DNA of 64,000 nt from Clostridiaceae bacterium (GTDB lineage Bacteria > Bacillota > Clostridia > Clostridiales > Clostridiaceae), in assembly GCA_902363375.1 (NCBI GenBank), contig CABIZX010000002.1, forward strand, positions 715,699-779,698, given 5' to 3'. This document shows, piece after piece, positions 25,454-34,735 of the stretch. Numbering within the stretch: position 1 is the stretch's first letter; each line of letters begins with the position of its first letter. Position numbers and translations under genes: made by a program. The notes under the pieces were generated by a model. The model was not told the DNA's origin. It was given only the letters and a program-made list of their open reading frames with translations, and did no database searches.

Positions 25454-27541
25454 GTGGACTTTAAAGAAAAGTTATTCCGAAAGGTTGTAAACAATAAGAA
25501 GATAATTATAAGTATATTTTTACTAGGATGCATTGTTTTAGGGATATGCAAACAATTTGTATCAGTAAATTATGATATGAATGATTATTTACCTGATGAA
25601 GCAGCATCTACAATTTCTTTGGATATGATGGAAAAAGAGTTCGGCAGTGGAATACCAAATGCCCGTGTAATGATCTCTAATGTGACAATTCCAGAAGCAT
25701 TGCAGATGAAGGAGCAATTGCAGAAAATTGATGGTGTACAAGAAGTTACATGGCTAGATGATGCCGTTGATATTACAATTCCATTAGAAACCGTAGGTTC
25801 AGAAGTAATAGAAGATTACTATAAAGATGATATAGCTCTTTTTTCTTTAACAATTAGTGAAGAGAAGAATTTGGAGGCTGTGAACGCGATCCGTGATTTA
25901 ATTGGTGAGGATAATGCTATGACTGGAGCGGCAGTAGATACAGCAGTAGCCACCCAATCAACCACAAATGAAATAATAAAAACAGCTGCAATCATGATTC
26001 CATTTACACTAATGGTTCTTCTACTGACCACTACATCATGGTTTGAACCAATTTTATTATTAGGTTCTATAGGAATTGCCATTATATTAAATGCAGGTTC
26101 TAATATTATATTTGGTGAAGTTTCTTTTGTTACAAATGCGGCAGGTAATATACTTCAGCTAGCAGTGTCACTAGATTATTCAGTTTTTCTACTTCATAGA
26201 TTTAAAGAGATAAGAGAGACTGGTATAGAACCAGAAGAAGCAATGGTACAGGCGCTTTGTAAATCAGCTAGCTCCATATTATCAAGTGGACTTACCACTG
26301 TTATAGGATTTTTAGCATTAGCTCTTATGAAGTTTAAGATAGGTCCTGATATGGGACTTGCTCTTGCTAAGGGAATTGCCCTTAGTTTGTTAACTGTATT
26401 TATACTAACTCCGGTACTTACAATGTATTGCTATAAATTAATTGATAAGACTACCCATAAAAGTCTTATGCCTAAGTTCAATAACTTTGGAAGATTTATA
26501 AGTAAAATCATGGTTCCTGTGGCTATAGTATTTGCAATAATTATTGTACCTTCTTATCTTGCTTCTATTAATAATAGTTACTATTATGGAGCTTCAAAGA
26601 TATTTGGTGAGTCTACAAAGTTAGGACAAGACACTGATAAAATAGAAGAAGTGTTTGGAAAATCAAATAATTATGTATTAATGGTACCAAGAGGCGATTT
26701 GGCTACAGAGCAGGAGTTATCAGAGAGGATAAAGGGAATAGAACATGTAAATGGCATTATTTCTTATGTGGATAATGCAGGACCTGAGATCCCAATGAGT
26801 TATGTGGATGAAGAAACCCTTTCTAAATTAATCAGTGATAATTATAGTAGGATGGTTATAACTGTTAAAACAGATTATGAAGGTGAAGAGGCCTTTGAAG
26901 TAGTTGAGAAGATGCGTAGTATAGCAAATGAATATTATCCAGATAGCTATTATCTAGCAGGTGCAACAGTAAGTACCTATGATTTAATGGACACTGTTAC
27001 AAGTGATATGGTAAAGGTAAACTTAGTTGCAATTGGAGCTGTATTTTTAGTGTTATTAATATCCATGAAATCAATCTCTCTACCTTTTATATTGGTTTTA
27101 GCTATTGAAACAGCAATATGGGTTAATCTATCAGTACCTTATTATTTGGATTCACCACTTTTCTATATGGGATATTTAATAATAAGCTCAATTCAGCTTG
27201 GAGCTACTGTAGATTATGCAATTTTACTTACAGAGAGATATATGGAGTTCAGGGGAATGTATCAGAAGAAGGAAGCTATAAGAAAGACAATTGCTTCAGT
27301 AACTGTATCCATTTTAACATCAGGAATAACTTTAACAGTTGCTGGATTCTTGCTTGGAGGAATGACAACCCATGGACTATTATCACAGCTTGGATATTTA
27401 TTAGGAAGAGGAACAGTATGTTCTTTAATAATTGTTTTCTTTGTTCTTCCGGGACTGCTTTATATCTTTGATAAAGTAATTCAAAAAACAACCAAGGGTA
27501 TTTTGTTTATTAATAATAGAAATCTTGAGGAGGCTGCGTGA
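25454..27541 (+). CDS. MMPL/RND-family transporter
   Basis: A 695-residue inner-membrane protein with about 12 helices in two repeated halves, each with a large outer loop after its first helix (about 35-170 and 375-510). The conserved Asp in the middle of each half lies in SLDYSVFLLHRF and ATVDYAILLTERY, as in hydrophobe and lipid transporters of the MMPL/YdgH class. It probably exports a drug or lipid using the proton gradient. It starts at GTG with AAAGGAATGAGAAGAA upstream. The next gene begins one base after its stop codon, so they are coupled. Confidence 0.9.
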   Translation: MDFKEKLFRKVVNNKKIIISIFLLGCIVLGICKQFVSVNYDMNDYLPDEAASTISLDMMEKEFGSGIPNARVMISNVTIPEALQMKEQLQKIDGVQEVTWLDDAVDITIPLETVGSEVIEDYYKDDIALFSLTISEEKNLEAVNAIRDLIGEDNAMTGAAVDTAVATQSTTNEIIKTAAIMIPFTLMVLLLTTTSWFEPILLLGSIGIAIILNAGSNIIFGEVSFVTNAAGNILQLAVSLDYSVFLLHRFKEIRETGIEPEEAMVQALCKSASSILSSGLTTVIGFLALALMKFKIGPDMGLALAKGIALSLLTVFILTPVLTMYCYKLIDKTTHKSLMPKFNNFGRFISKIMVPVAIVFAIIIVPSYLASINNSYYYGASKIFGESTKLGQDTDKIEEVFGKSNNYVLMVPRGDLATEQELSERIKGIEHVNGIISYVDNAGPEIPMSYVDEETLSKLISDNYSRMVITVKTDYEGEEAFEVVEKMRSIANEYYPDSYYLAGATVSTYDLMDTVTSDMVKVNLVAIGAVFLVLLISMKSISLPFILVLAIETAIWVNLSVPYYLDSPLFYMGYLIISSIQLGATVDYAILLTERYMEFRGMYQKKEAIRKTIASVTVSILTSGITLTVAGFLLGGMTTHGLLSQLGYLLGRGTVCSLIIVFFVLPGLLYIFDKVIQKTTKGILFINNRNLEEAA

Positions 27542-27542
27542 T

Positions 27543-29498
27543 ATGTTAAGAAAAAATAAAAGAATAATATCATTAATTTTAGTAGGAACACTAATTTACA
27601 CCAGTACTTTTGCAGGAAGTGTTGAAGCTCAGAGTATGAGCAGCGAAAAAGAAGAAGTTGTCTATGTAAATATGGATAACAAAGGTAAAGTAACTGGAAC
27701 TTATGTTGTTAACATCTTTACAGATAATGATATTACTGATTATGGTGAGTATAGTAAGGTATCAAATATGAATACCAAGGATGAAATCTCCTATAAGGAT
27801 GGAACTATAAACATTGAAAATACTGCAGATAAACTATATTACCAAGGAACCTTAGATAGTGCAGAGATTCCATGGAATGTCAATATTAAATATAAAATGG
27901 ATGGGAAGGAGTATTCTGCTGAGGAAATAGCTGGAATGAGTGGAAATCTTACTTTGGAAGTTAATATTTCAGAAAACACAAAGGCTAAGGAAGTCTTCTT
28001 TGAAAATTATGCATTGCAGGCTGCTGTAAAATTAGATACAAATATCTGTAAGAATATAGTGAGTGATGAGGCAACTATGGCTAATGTGGGTGACTTAAAG
28101 CAGCTTACTTATACCGTAATGCCTGGAAGTGATAAAAATATAGTGATCACAGCTGACGTAACAGATTTTGAGATAGCAAGTATAGATATTAATGGTATAA
28201 AGCTTAATCTTGGAATTGATAAGAATACTATTGATACTAGTGAATTGACAGAAGAGATTAATAAACTAGTGGATGCAGTTTCTGAATTAGATGATGGAGC
28301 AACTGCTCTAAATGGTGGAGCAGAAAGTTTAAGCGGTGGTGCTATAAAGCTAAATGAAGGGATAAATACAATTAATGAGGCATTAAATACCCTCAATGGT
28401 AAATCCTCATCCTTAAAAGCTGGTTCAGAGGAAGTGAAAACTGCACTTGTAACCATACAAACATCATTAAAGAATGTCAATGTTTCAGCAGAAGAATTAA
28501 AAAAACTTAGCACTGCATCCATGCAAATAAAAGAGGGCATTAATAATCTTGTCAATGGATTAAAGACTGCTGATGGATCTATAGATACTTATTATTCTAA
28601 ATTAGCAGAGGCTGGACTTACAGATATAAATAAATTTGTAGGCCAGCACAATGAGGCCCTTGCAGCCCTTGGAATAACCAATACTCAAAGAGCTTTATAT
28701 GCCGCTTACCAATCAGCAGGAGACAGTGGTGTAATTCAAAAGCTTGGAGAATTAGTTGCTAGCGGAGATTCAGAAGCCACTACTTTATATACAGAATATA
28801 GTAAGGGCAATAGTAATGCCATAACAAACTACATTGCAACTGCTGGAAAGCTTATTTCAGTTGAAGGCTTATTAAAAGCAGATGTTGCTTATATTCAAGG
28901 AAGTAATCAGTTAATAGGCGGAATTTCTGGAACCTTAGACAGTAATAAGGGCCCATTAATGACAGGTGCATTAGCTCTGCAAAAGAATTATGAAGCATTT
29001 GATTCAAGTATTCAAGGGCTAGTTTCTTCACTACAAACCTTAGCTTCTAATATGAATACGCTAAAGAGTGGAATTGACACTCTAGTTACTAATTATGATG
29101 CATTAGATGGAGGTATAGGAGAATATACTAACGCAGTTAACAGTATTACTATGGGTTATGCAAAAATTTGTGAAGGTGCGGTTTCAATGGTAACTGGCAC
29201 ATCAGACTTATATGATGGTACAAAAACCTTGGTAGATGGAACAGGGGAATTTGTTAATGAGACATCTGGTTTAGACGGTGAAGTAGATAATAAAATTGAT
29301 TCTATGTTAAATGAATTCACAGGAAGTGACTTTGAAGCAGAATCCTTCGTCTCAGATAAAAATACTAATGTTAACTCAGTACAGTTTGTAATAAAAGTGG
29401 CTGCAATAGAAAAACCGGAAGTAGAAGAAAATATTGAAGTGGAGCAAGAGCAGCTTAACTTCTGGCGAAAGTTTATAAAACTTTTCCAAGGCAATTAA
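27543..29498 (+). CDS. Secreted coiled-coil partner of the MMPL transporter (LxxG heptads)
   Basis: A 651-residue exported protein. Residues 1-30 form a signal peptide or anchor (MLRKNKRIISLILVGTLIYT). An Ig-like beta region follows (about 30-220), then long helical stretches with the xxxLxxG heptads seen in YhgE/Pip-type proteins (ALNGGAESLSGGAIKLNEGI at about 255). The start at 27543 is set by GGAGG 9 bases upstream and overlaps the end of the transporter gene. It probably spans the cell envelope and works with the transporter. The C-terminus (EEQLNFWRKFIKLFQGN region) is amphipathic rather than a clear helix. Confidence 0.85.
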   Translation: MLRKNKRIISLILVGTLIYTSTFAGSVEAQSMSSEKEEVVYVNMDNKGKVTGTYVVNIFTDNDITDYGEYSKVSNMNTKDEISYKDGTINIENTADKLYYQGTLDSAEIPWNVNIKYKMDGKEYSAEEIAGMSGNLTLEVNISENTKAKEVFFENYALQAAVKLDTNICKNIVSDEATMANVGDLKQLTYTVMPGSDKNIVITADVTDFEIASIDINGIKLNLGIDKNTIDTSELTEEINKLVDAVSELDDGATALNGGAESLSGGAIKLNEGINTINEALNTLNGKSSSLKAGSEEVKTALVTIQTSLKNVNVSAEELKKLSTASMQIKEGINNLVNGLKTADGSIDTYYSKLAEAGLTDINKFVGQHNEALAALGITNTQRALYAAYQSAGDSGVIQKLGELVASGDSEATTLYTEYSKGNSNAITNYIATAGKLISVEGLLKADVAYIQGSNQLIGGISGTLDSNKGPLMTGALALQKNYEAFDSSIQGLVSSLQTLASNMNTLKSGIDTLVTNYDALDGGIGEYTNAVNSITMGYAKICEGAVSMVTGTSDLYDGTKTLVDGTGEFVNETSGLDGEVDNKIDSMLNEFTGSDFEAESFVSDKNTNVNSVQFVIKVAAIEKPEVEENIEVEQEQLNFWRKFIKLFQGN

Positions 29499-29736
29499 AA
29501 GCAATTCAAGATAATTAGATATAATTAGAGATAATTGATGATAATTAAAAGAAATTAAAGAGAATTAATTGCATATTAGAGTACACTTAATAGCAGGGGA
29601 TTTTAATCTCCTTCTGAATTAAAGAAGATTAATTGTATATTAGAGTATAGAGAATATAAGTTATCATTAAGCTGAAATGGACAGGGATACTTAGTTTCGG
29701 ATATGATAGATAAAATTTTATTATACTATTTAGAAT

Positions 29737-29767
29737 AAGGTTGCCTAATTAGGTAACCTTATTTTTT
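29737..29767 (+). terminator. Intrinsic terminator of the MMPL operon
   Basis: AAGGTTGCCTA pairs with TAGGTAACCTT (G-U allowed) and is followed by ATTTTTTTAT. Confidence 0.85.
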
Positions 29768-30102
29768 TATAGTTTTTTACAAGTTCCAAAAATAAAAATA
29801 AATATATTTATTAAAGTTGATTCTATAACATTTTAATTTCATTAAACAAACAACTTACTGCAACAAGCAAATTAGCATTCCATAATTATATATATTTAAG
29901 CATATATATGTAATTATCTAATAAAGCTATAAAGTATAAAATTATGAAAAGAACCTTTGGTATAGGATTAAGCTATAGAGATTAATGTTATAATTGAGAT
30001 AATAAGTAAAATAAGTTTCGGATTAAATTACTTTTTAGGATATATAATTTTTATTAGACTAACATATAAATAAGAATTTTAAATTAGAATAATTTACATA
30101 AA

Positions 30103-30182
30103 GCATGGCTGAAAGTGGCTTAAAATAAGGCATGCAACTGCTGGTTGCGAAAGTTCAAGGTGTCTTTGGTAGAGTGCAACTG
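30103..30182 (+). ncRNA. Candidate structured leader before the XRE regulator gene
   Basis: An island of normal G+C in very AT-rich DNA. GCATG (30103) pairs with CATGC (30131); GCAAC (30134-30138) can pair with GTTGC (30144-30148), which can alternatively pair with GCAAC (30176-30180). Mutually exclusive stems suggest a switch, but no known riboswitch class was recognised. Confidence 0.3.
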
Positions 30183-30226
30183 AAGGTAATGATAGAATAA
30201 AATCAATAAAATAGGAGGTGATCTTC

Positions 30227-30838
30227 ATGAAATTTGGAGAAAAACTACAATCACTAAGAAAATCAAGGGGGATGTCTCAAGAACAGATTGCATCACAAGT
30301 TAATGTATCAAGACAAGCAATTTCAAAGTGGGAATTGGGTGAATCTAATCCTGACATAGAATACATTATACAAATAAGTAATATCTTTAATGTAACAACA
30401 GATTATCTTTTGAAAGATGAAGAGGAGATTAGTACAAGAGAAATTTCACCGCAAGGCAATGCAAATTTTATCAAGGCACAAATTTTATTAATAGCTTCTA
30501 TAGCATTTTTAGCTATAGGTTTATTTTGTGCATTTGGTGGTTGGCAAACAGAACAAAATCCTGAAGTTATTTGGGGATCAATGGTAATACAAGTAGTTGG
30601 AGTGGTAGCTTACTTCATAGGAAAGATATTTCTACAGTCAAAAGTGCCACTTGGGATAAACATGGTGAATTTAGCAATTGGTCTATTTATGCCTATTTCT
30701 ATGATAGCTTTATTGTTAAGTGGAAGAAAACTTGCACCCTATCCTACAGATATCTATACTATAGTGATTTTCGGAATTATGTATATAGTTACTTTGATTT
30801 TAAGTTATATCCTTCTGAAAAAACAGCAGGCAAAGTAA
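30227..30838 (+). CDS. XRE-family regulator with membrane domain
   Basis: A 203-residue protein: Cro/C1-type helix-turn-helix at 3-58 (LQSLRKSRGMSQEQIASQVNVSRQAISKWELGES) followed by a linker and four hydrophobic helices (about 85-200). The fusion suggests a membrane-tethered regulator that reacts to envelope state. The start at 30227 is the ATG 6 bases after AGGAGGTG; the longer frame starts within the ribosome site. Neighbours do not reveal the target. Confidence 0.88.
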   Translation: MKFGEKLQSLRKSRGMSQEQIASQVNVSRQAISKWELGESNPDIEYIIQISNIFNVTTDYLLKDEEEISTREISPQGNANFIKAQILLIASIAFLAIGLFCAFGGWQTEQNPEVIWGSMVIQVVGVVAYFIGKIFLQSKVPLGINMVNLAIGLFMPISMIALLLSGRKLAPYPTDIYTIVIFGIMYIVTLILSYILLKKQQAK

Positions 30839-30906
30839 AAGAATTATATAATAAAGAAGTTTCAGTATAATAAAAGAAAGTTTATTTATTAAATTAGGAG
30901 GGGAAA

Positions 30907-31599
30907 ATGATGGGTGCTTTTAGTTATAAAGATATTTATAGTAAGGAAGGTAAGAGGGTATTAGAGGTAAACGTACTACCAGAAAAACATTGTAATTTTG
31001 ACTGCATATTTTGTCCAATAGGAAGATCATACAATAAGGTGGATTCACCACAAGACTTTGATGAAATGGATAGCTCATTAAAGGAATTAGAAACCAAGAT
31101 AGAGGATACTAAAGCAGAGCTAGTTTTTATTAATTCAAAGGGGGAGGCCCTTGTAAATAGTAAAATTGAAGATGTTATAGACCTAATTAAAAGCAAAGGG
31201 GTACCAATAAGGCTTTTATCTAATGGATATATATTAGGTAAAGAAGAATATATTCCAATAGCCAATAAATGTGATGAAGTCATTGGAGAGATAAAAACAA
31301 TTTGGGAAAAGGATTTTCAAAAGATTCAAAGACCTATAGAAGGTTATACCCTTGAGGAATACATTTCTAACATGGTTTCATTTAATAAGCAATATAAGGG
31401 TAAGTTTATTTTAGAAGTGACAATTATTAAAGGCTATAATGATTCTAAAGAAGCTATAAGTAAGATAAAAGAGGTTATTAATAAATTATCTCCAGATAAG
31501 ATAATCATTGAGAGAATGGATGATGAGATATTTAAGAAAAAGCTTGGCATATCCGATGAAAGATTCGATGAGATTTCAAAGATATTACTAAATAATTAA
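30907..31599 (+). CDS. Radical SAM protein
   Basis: A 230-residue radical SAM enzyme. The 4Fe-4S motif CxxxCxxC is CNFDCIFC (about 29-36) after KHCN, followed by the usual barrel strands (IRLLSNGYIL; FILEVTIIKGYND). It has no extra cluster motif. It resembles the short 'wyosine-type' or YtqA-like radical SAM proteins, but the substrate is unknown. RBS AGGAGGGG lies 5-8 bases before the paired ATGs; either 30907 or 30910 may be used. Confidence 0.88.
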   Translation: MMGAFSYKDIYSKEGKRVLEVNVLPEKHCNFDCIFCPIGRSYNKVDSPQDFDEMDSSLKELETKIEDTKAELVFINSKGEALVNSKIEDVIDLIKSKGVPIRLLSNGYILGKEEYIPIANKCDEVIGEIKTIWEKDFQKIQRPIEGYTLEEYISNMVSFNKQYKGKFILEVTIIKGYNDSKEAISKIKEVINKLSPDKIIIERMDDEIFKKKLGISDERFDEISKILLNN

Positions 31600-31725
31600 T
31601 AGAACACACCTGAAAAACAACTTGAAATTATATAATTTATAAAATTTAGGATATAATAGAAGGTTATATATCTATATATGTTATAATATAAAATAAATAA
31701 ACTTCAAGTAAAAGGGGGGTATAGT

Positions 31726-31893
31726 ATGAGGCCAATTTGGATGATTCTGATTTTCTTAGGAGTATTGGCAGTGGGTATCTATTTACTTAACAAGATTGAC
31801 GGTAGAAAAGTAAATTCATATAATCAGGATAGTAATCATAATTTATCACAGATACATGAAGATAATAATAATCAAAATACACCTAGGTTGTAG
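31726..31893 (+). CDS. 55-residue single-pass membrane protein
   Basis: MRPIWMILIFLGVLAVGIYLL is a membrane helix, followed by a hydrophilic Asn/Gln/His-rich tail of 32 residues (SNHNLSQIHEDNNNQN). RBS AAGGGGGG is 6 bases upstream of the ATG, and a terminator follows, so it is a stand-alone expressed small protein. Family unknown. Confidence 0.65.
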   Translation: MRPIWMILIFLGVLAVGIYLLNKIDGRKVNSYNQDSNHNLSQIHEDNNNQNTPRL

Positions 31894-31947
31894 CAGTTAA
31901 TAATAGATAAAAATGGAATAAAACAATATAGAAAAATATAGAATAAC

Positions 31948-31985
31948 AAAAAGGTTGAAGATTAAAAGTCTTTAGCCTTTTTTAT
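31948..31985 (+). terminator. Intrinsic terminator after the small membrane protein
   Basis: AAAAAGGTTGAAGATT pairs with GTCTTTAGCCTTTTT (with G-U pairs) and runs into TTTATATTTTT. Confidence 0.8.
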
Positions 31986-32046
31986 ATTTTTCGCCTCCAA
32001 AATACTATTAGTTTTACTGCAATTAATTTATTTAACATAATAAGGA

Positions 32047-32100
32047 TTGACAAGAGAACGTTCGTTAGCTACAATAAAATTAGAGAACGGTTGTTAGCTA
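32047..32100 (+). promoter_or_regulatory. Promoter with TetR-type operator pair
   Basis: TTGACA (32047-32052), 17 bp, TACAAT (32070-32075): a consensus sigma-A promoter. The spacer holds AGAGAACGTTCGTTAGCTA and the region after -10 holds AGAGAACGGTTGTTAGCTA (32082-32100), two copies of one site with the GAACGTTC palindrome. This is the shape of a TetR-family operator, and a TetR gene is in the same operon. Confidence 0.7.
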
Positions 32101-32119
32101 AAATGAAAGGAGAATTGTA

Positions 32120-32563
32120 ATGAAGTTATTTTTTGGCGATTGGGGCAGTTTCAAAACAGTATTACTAGTCTTTCTTATGTTAATATTCATTGGATTTAAC
32201 TATGTAAAACGTAATGAGATTAATCATTGGGGAATGCGCATTTTAATACTATTTGTAGCTGGATTATATACTTGTGTATATGCAGCTACTAGAGATGGAT
32301 TCCACCTTACAGTACAAAATGTCATTGATGGTAGTACATCTCAAGGATTATTTTCATTAGGTAGTCTACAAAGCATTTTAGGAAGCATCTTAGGTATATT
32401 GATTGTTGTTTGTTGTATTATTAGTATCTTTATAAATAAGCAATCAACAAGACAATTTTTGTTTTTTCTTATTTGTGGAGGTATCATGTCAAAGGTTATT
32501 CTAATAGAATTATCAAGGGTTATTATATACTTGAGAAATGCCTCTACTTGGTTTATCAAATGA
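32120..32563 (+). CDS. Four-helix membrane protein in a TetR-controlled operon
   Basis: A 147-residue protein with four hydrophobic segments (VLLVFLMLIFIGFNYV; ILILFVAGLYTCVYAA; ILGSILGILIVVCCIISIFI; FLFFLICGGIMSKVILIELS). RBS AAAGGAGAATTG is just upstream of the ATG. It is the first gene behind a TetR-operated promoter, followed within 14 bp by the TetR gene and then a flavodoxin. The family is not recognised. Confidence 0.75.
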   Translation: MKLFFGDWGSFKTVLLVFLMLIFIGFNYVKRNEINHWGMRILILFVAGLYTCVYAATRDGFHLTVQNVIDGSTSQGLFSLGSLQSILGSILGILIVVCCIISIFINKQSTRQFLFFLICGGIMSKVILIELSRVIIYLRNASTWFIK

Positions 32564-32576
32564 AAGGAGTGAGTTT

Positions 32577-33200
32577 ATGGAAAAAAATAATACAAAACAA
32601 GTTATTCTTAATGAATCATTAAAACTGTTCGCTATAAAAGGGTTTGATGGTGTTTCTGTTAGAGATATTGCAGGAAAAGTTGGGATTAAGCAAAGCTCAT
32701 TATATAAACATTTTGAGAATAAGCAAGCTATTTTTAATTCATTACTTGATTATATGAGTGAGTATTACGAGAAAAAGATGAGTAGCTTAAATGTACCTTT
32801 AGGAGAACTTGAAGATGTAGCAAAGCAATATGAAAATAGTAGTTCAGAAATTTTATATGAAATATGTAAGGCCATATTCATTGAAAGCTATAGTGATGAA
32901 AAGGAAATTCAGTTTAGAAGGATGCTAACCATAGAACAGTTTAATAATGAAGATATACAGAGAGCATATAAGAAATTTTATATTGATGATATCTTAGAAT
33001 ATCAAGCTAGTTTGTTTGAAAAAATGATTAATCATGGATTTTTTATACCCGGTGATCCAAAAGTCATGGCACTACATTTTTATTCGCCAATATATCTTCT
33101 TATTAATAAGTATGATGGTGATTATAATAGAGAGAATGAAGTGCTAGAGATTTTAAAAAAGCATATAGAACAATTTGCATCAATGTATGTTGCGCCTTAA
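32577..33200 (+). CDS. TetR/AcrR-family autoregulator
   Basis: A 207-residue regulator with helix-turn-helix GFDGVSVRDIAGKVGIKQSSLYKHFENKQAI (about 20-50) and a helical ligand domain. The start at 32577 is set by AAAGGAGTGAG upstream, 14 bp after the previous stop; the longer frame from 32538 lies inside the preceding gene. It most likely binds the operator pair at 32053-32100 and controls its own operon. The inducer is unknown. Confidence 0.92.
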   Translation: MEKNNTKQVILNESLKLFAIKGFDGVSVRDIAGKVGIKQSSLYKHFENKQAIFNSLLDYMSEYYEKKMSSLNVPLGELEDVAKQYENSSSEILYEICKAIFIESYSDEKEIQFRRMLTIEQFNNEDIQRAYKKFYIDDILEYQASLFEKMINHGFFIPGDPKVMALHFYSPIYLLINKYDGDYNRENEVLEILKKHIEQFASMYVAP

Positions 33201-33215
33201 GGTGGTGGGAGAAGA

Positions 33216-33701
33216 GTGAAAACATTAATAGTTTATGCAAGTAGATATGGTTGTACTAAAGAATGTGCTGAGGGTTTGTCTAAGCTTATAAGTGGAGATA
33301 TCACTGTTATAAATATTAGTAATAAAGTCAAAGAAATTGAATCCTTTGATACAATTATCATTGGTGGCTCAATTTATATGGGAAAAATACAGAAGGATAT
33401 TAGTAACTTCTGTAAACAGAATAAAAATATACTTTTAAGAAAGAAAATAGGTTTATTTATATGTTGCTATACTCCTATTGAACAGACTGATTTTATTAAT
33501 AATTTTTACGATTCCGATTTGCTAAGACATTCAAAGATAAATTCTATTTTGGGTGGCGAGATGAGGTATGACAAAATGAATTTCTTTTATAAAAAGTTAT
33601 TCCAATCCCTAAATAAGATAGAAGGGTTTAAGAAGGGATTTATTGAACCCTCAATTTCACAACACCAAATAAAAAAATTCTCCGAAATAATTAATAAATA
33701 G
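33216..33701 (+). CDS. Flavodoxin-domain protein (HemG/Flavodoxin_5 type)
   Basis: A 161-residue FMN-binding protein. The phosphate-binding loop is YASRYGCTKECAEGL (about 6-20), and TIIIGGSIYMGKIQKDISNFCKQN is the second flavin loop, in the pattern of the HemG-like Flavodoxin_5 group. It starts at GTG, 15 bp after the TetR gene, with GGTGGGAG upstream. It is third in the TetR operon, so its electron-transfer role is probably induced with the membrane protein. Confidence 0.88.
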   Translation: MKTLIVYASRYGCTKECAEGLSKLISGDITVINISNKVKEIESFDTIIIGGSIYMGKIQKDISNFCKQNKNILLRKKIGLFICCYTPIEQTDFINNFYDSDLLRHSKINSILGGEMRYDKMNFFYKKLFQSLNKIEGFKKGFIEPSISQHQIKKFSEIINK

Positions 33702-33914
33702 AAAAAGAGAACAAGGAATATTTTATATTAGATTAAATATTTCTATAGATAATGAAATAAAGAAAAAGATAATAATAACATTTTTAATACTTCTAATTTC
33801 TTTTTATACATCAATAGGTAAGCAATAAAAAGGTTAATGCTAAATTACCTAATAAGTTCTAAAATAAAGGAGATTAGAAGTATTATTTTTTATCATTATT
33901 ACCTTCTAAATAAT

Positions 33915-34253
33915 TTATTTTATAAAGCAATCTCTAAATATCTTTGCTAAAGTTTCAAGAGGTACTTCCTGGTTATCAAAGATTTGTAGCGCTCCCTTAG
34001 GAGTAATTTTATAATCAGATAACTCGTCCTTATACTCTAATACTTTGTCAGCAAAGATGTTTATATGGTCATTGAATATACGAATAACAATAGTAGTTTT
34101 ATCTATATAAAAGCAAGGAACCCTAGTCCACATTTTTTCGTTTATTTCTGGAACAACCCCGTGTATTAAATCTCTAATAGAATCCAAGCGCTTTTCTTTT
34201 GCTTCTCCATAATTTTTAAAGTAATCCGTAACTTCTTTGATTTTTATTCCCAT
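33915..34253 (-). CDS. DUF1801-domain protein
   Basis: A 112-residue protein of the DUF1801/YdhG-like fold: helix RLDSIRDLIHGVVPEINEKMWTRVPCFYI then strands TTIVIRIFNDHINIFADKVLEYKDEL and a C-terminal LETLAKIFRDC helix. Related frataxin-like proteins have been linked to iron handling, but nothing here proves that. RBS AGGAGGAAATC is directly upstream of the ATG. Confidence 0.8.
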   Translation of the reverse strand: MGIKIKEVTDYFKNYGEAKEKRLDSIRDLIHGVVPEINEKMWTRVPCFYIDKTTIVIRIFNDHINIFADKVLEYKDELSDYKITPKGALQIFDNQEVPLETLAKIFRDCFIK

Positions 34254-34286
34254 GATTTCCTCCTAAAATATAGCTTTATGAACTAA

Positions 34287-34673
34287 TCAAATAATATAGC
34301 TAATTATAATACAAGCTATAGCACCCATTATAATTGATGGTTTGTTTAAGGCATATTTAAGTCCAGATTTTATATTACTTTTATAATTTGGTTCTTCAAC
34401 TACACTTTCTAACTTTGGATTATCTAAATATGCATTGAAAACATATTGAGTATTACTTTGTCCACAACCTTGAAGGGATAGAGTTAGAGGCTTAGTAGGG
34501 AAGGTTGCCAAGGCTGCGCATATAAGGATCACAATTCCTTCTTTAAATAGGAAGTTTTTTCTTAAGTATGGTTCTGATCTTGTAATAAAGAAACTTATGC
34601 CGATAAAGACTACAGACCAGAGTATTCCCCATAGAATGCATTTAAGTAAGGGTTTTAAAATACTTTTATACAT
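34287..34673 (-). CDS. Membrane protein with LQxxGQSNxQYVxNA motif, copy 1
   Basis: A 128-residue protein with helices at about 10-28, 42-58 and 110-128 around a conserved cytoplasmic or outer segment SLQGCGQSNTQYVFNAYLDN. A second member of the family is encoded at 49488 (SLQALGQSNSQYVSNANLE). The conserved Gln/Asn motif suggests a defined function but the family is not recognised. RBS AAAGGAG is 8 bases upstream. It lies 62 bp after another membrane protein gene on the same strand. Confidence 0.75.
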   Translation of the reverse strand: MYKSILKPLLKCILWGILWSVVFIGISFFITRSEPYLRKNFLFKEGIVILICAALATFPTKPLTLSLQGCGQSNTQYVFNAYLDNPKLESVVEEPNYKSNIKSGLKYALNKPSIIMGAIACIIISYII

Positions 34674-34735
34674 ATATAATACTCCTTTATACTTTATGTA
34701 TAGCTTAAAGAAGAATTTATTACTTTTATTAATTT

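Larger units (their letters stand above)
29499..30226 (+). other. 728-bp intergenic region with terminator and structured leader
   Basis: After the operon there are AATT-rich direct repeats (TTAATTG-ATATTAGAGTA at 29563 and 29627), the terminator at 29737-29767, then about 300 bp of pure AT-rich DNA with nothing recognisable, and a G+C-richer folded segment at 30103-30182 just before the XRE gene. Confidence 0.5.

Noticed and set aside
28109..29494. Long minus-strand frames opposite the MMPL partner gene
   Set aside because: Shadow frames of a strongly coding plus-strand gene, without ribosome sites.
30103..30182. tRNA considered because of G+C-rich stems with GTTCAAGG
   Set aside because: No acceptor stem, anticodon arm or CCA arrangement of normal length can be formed.
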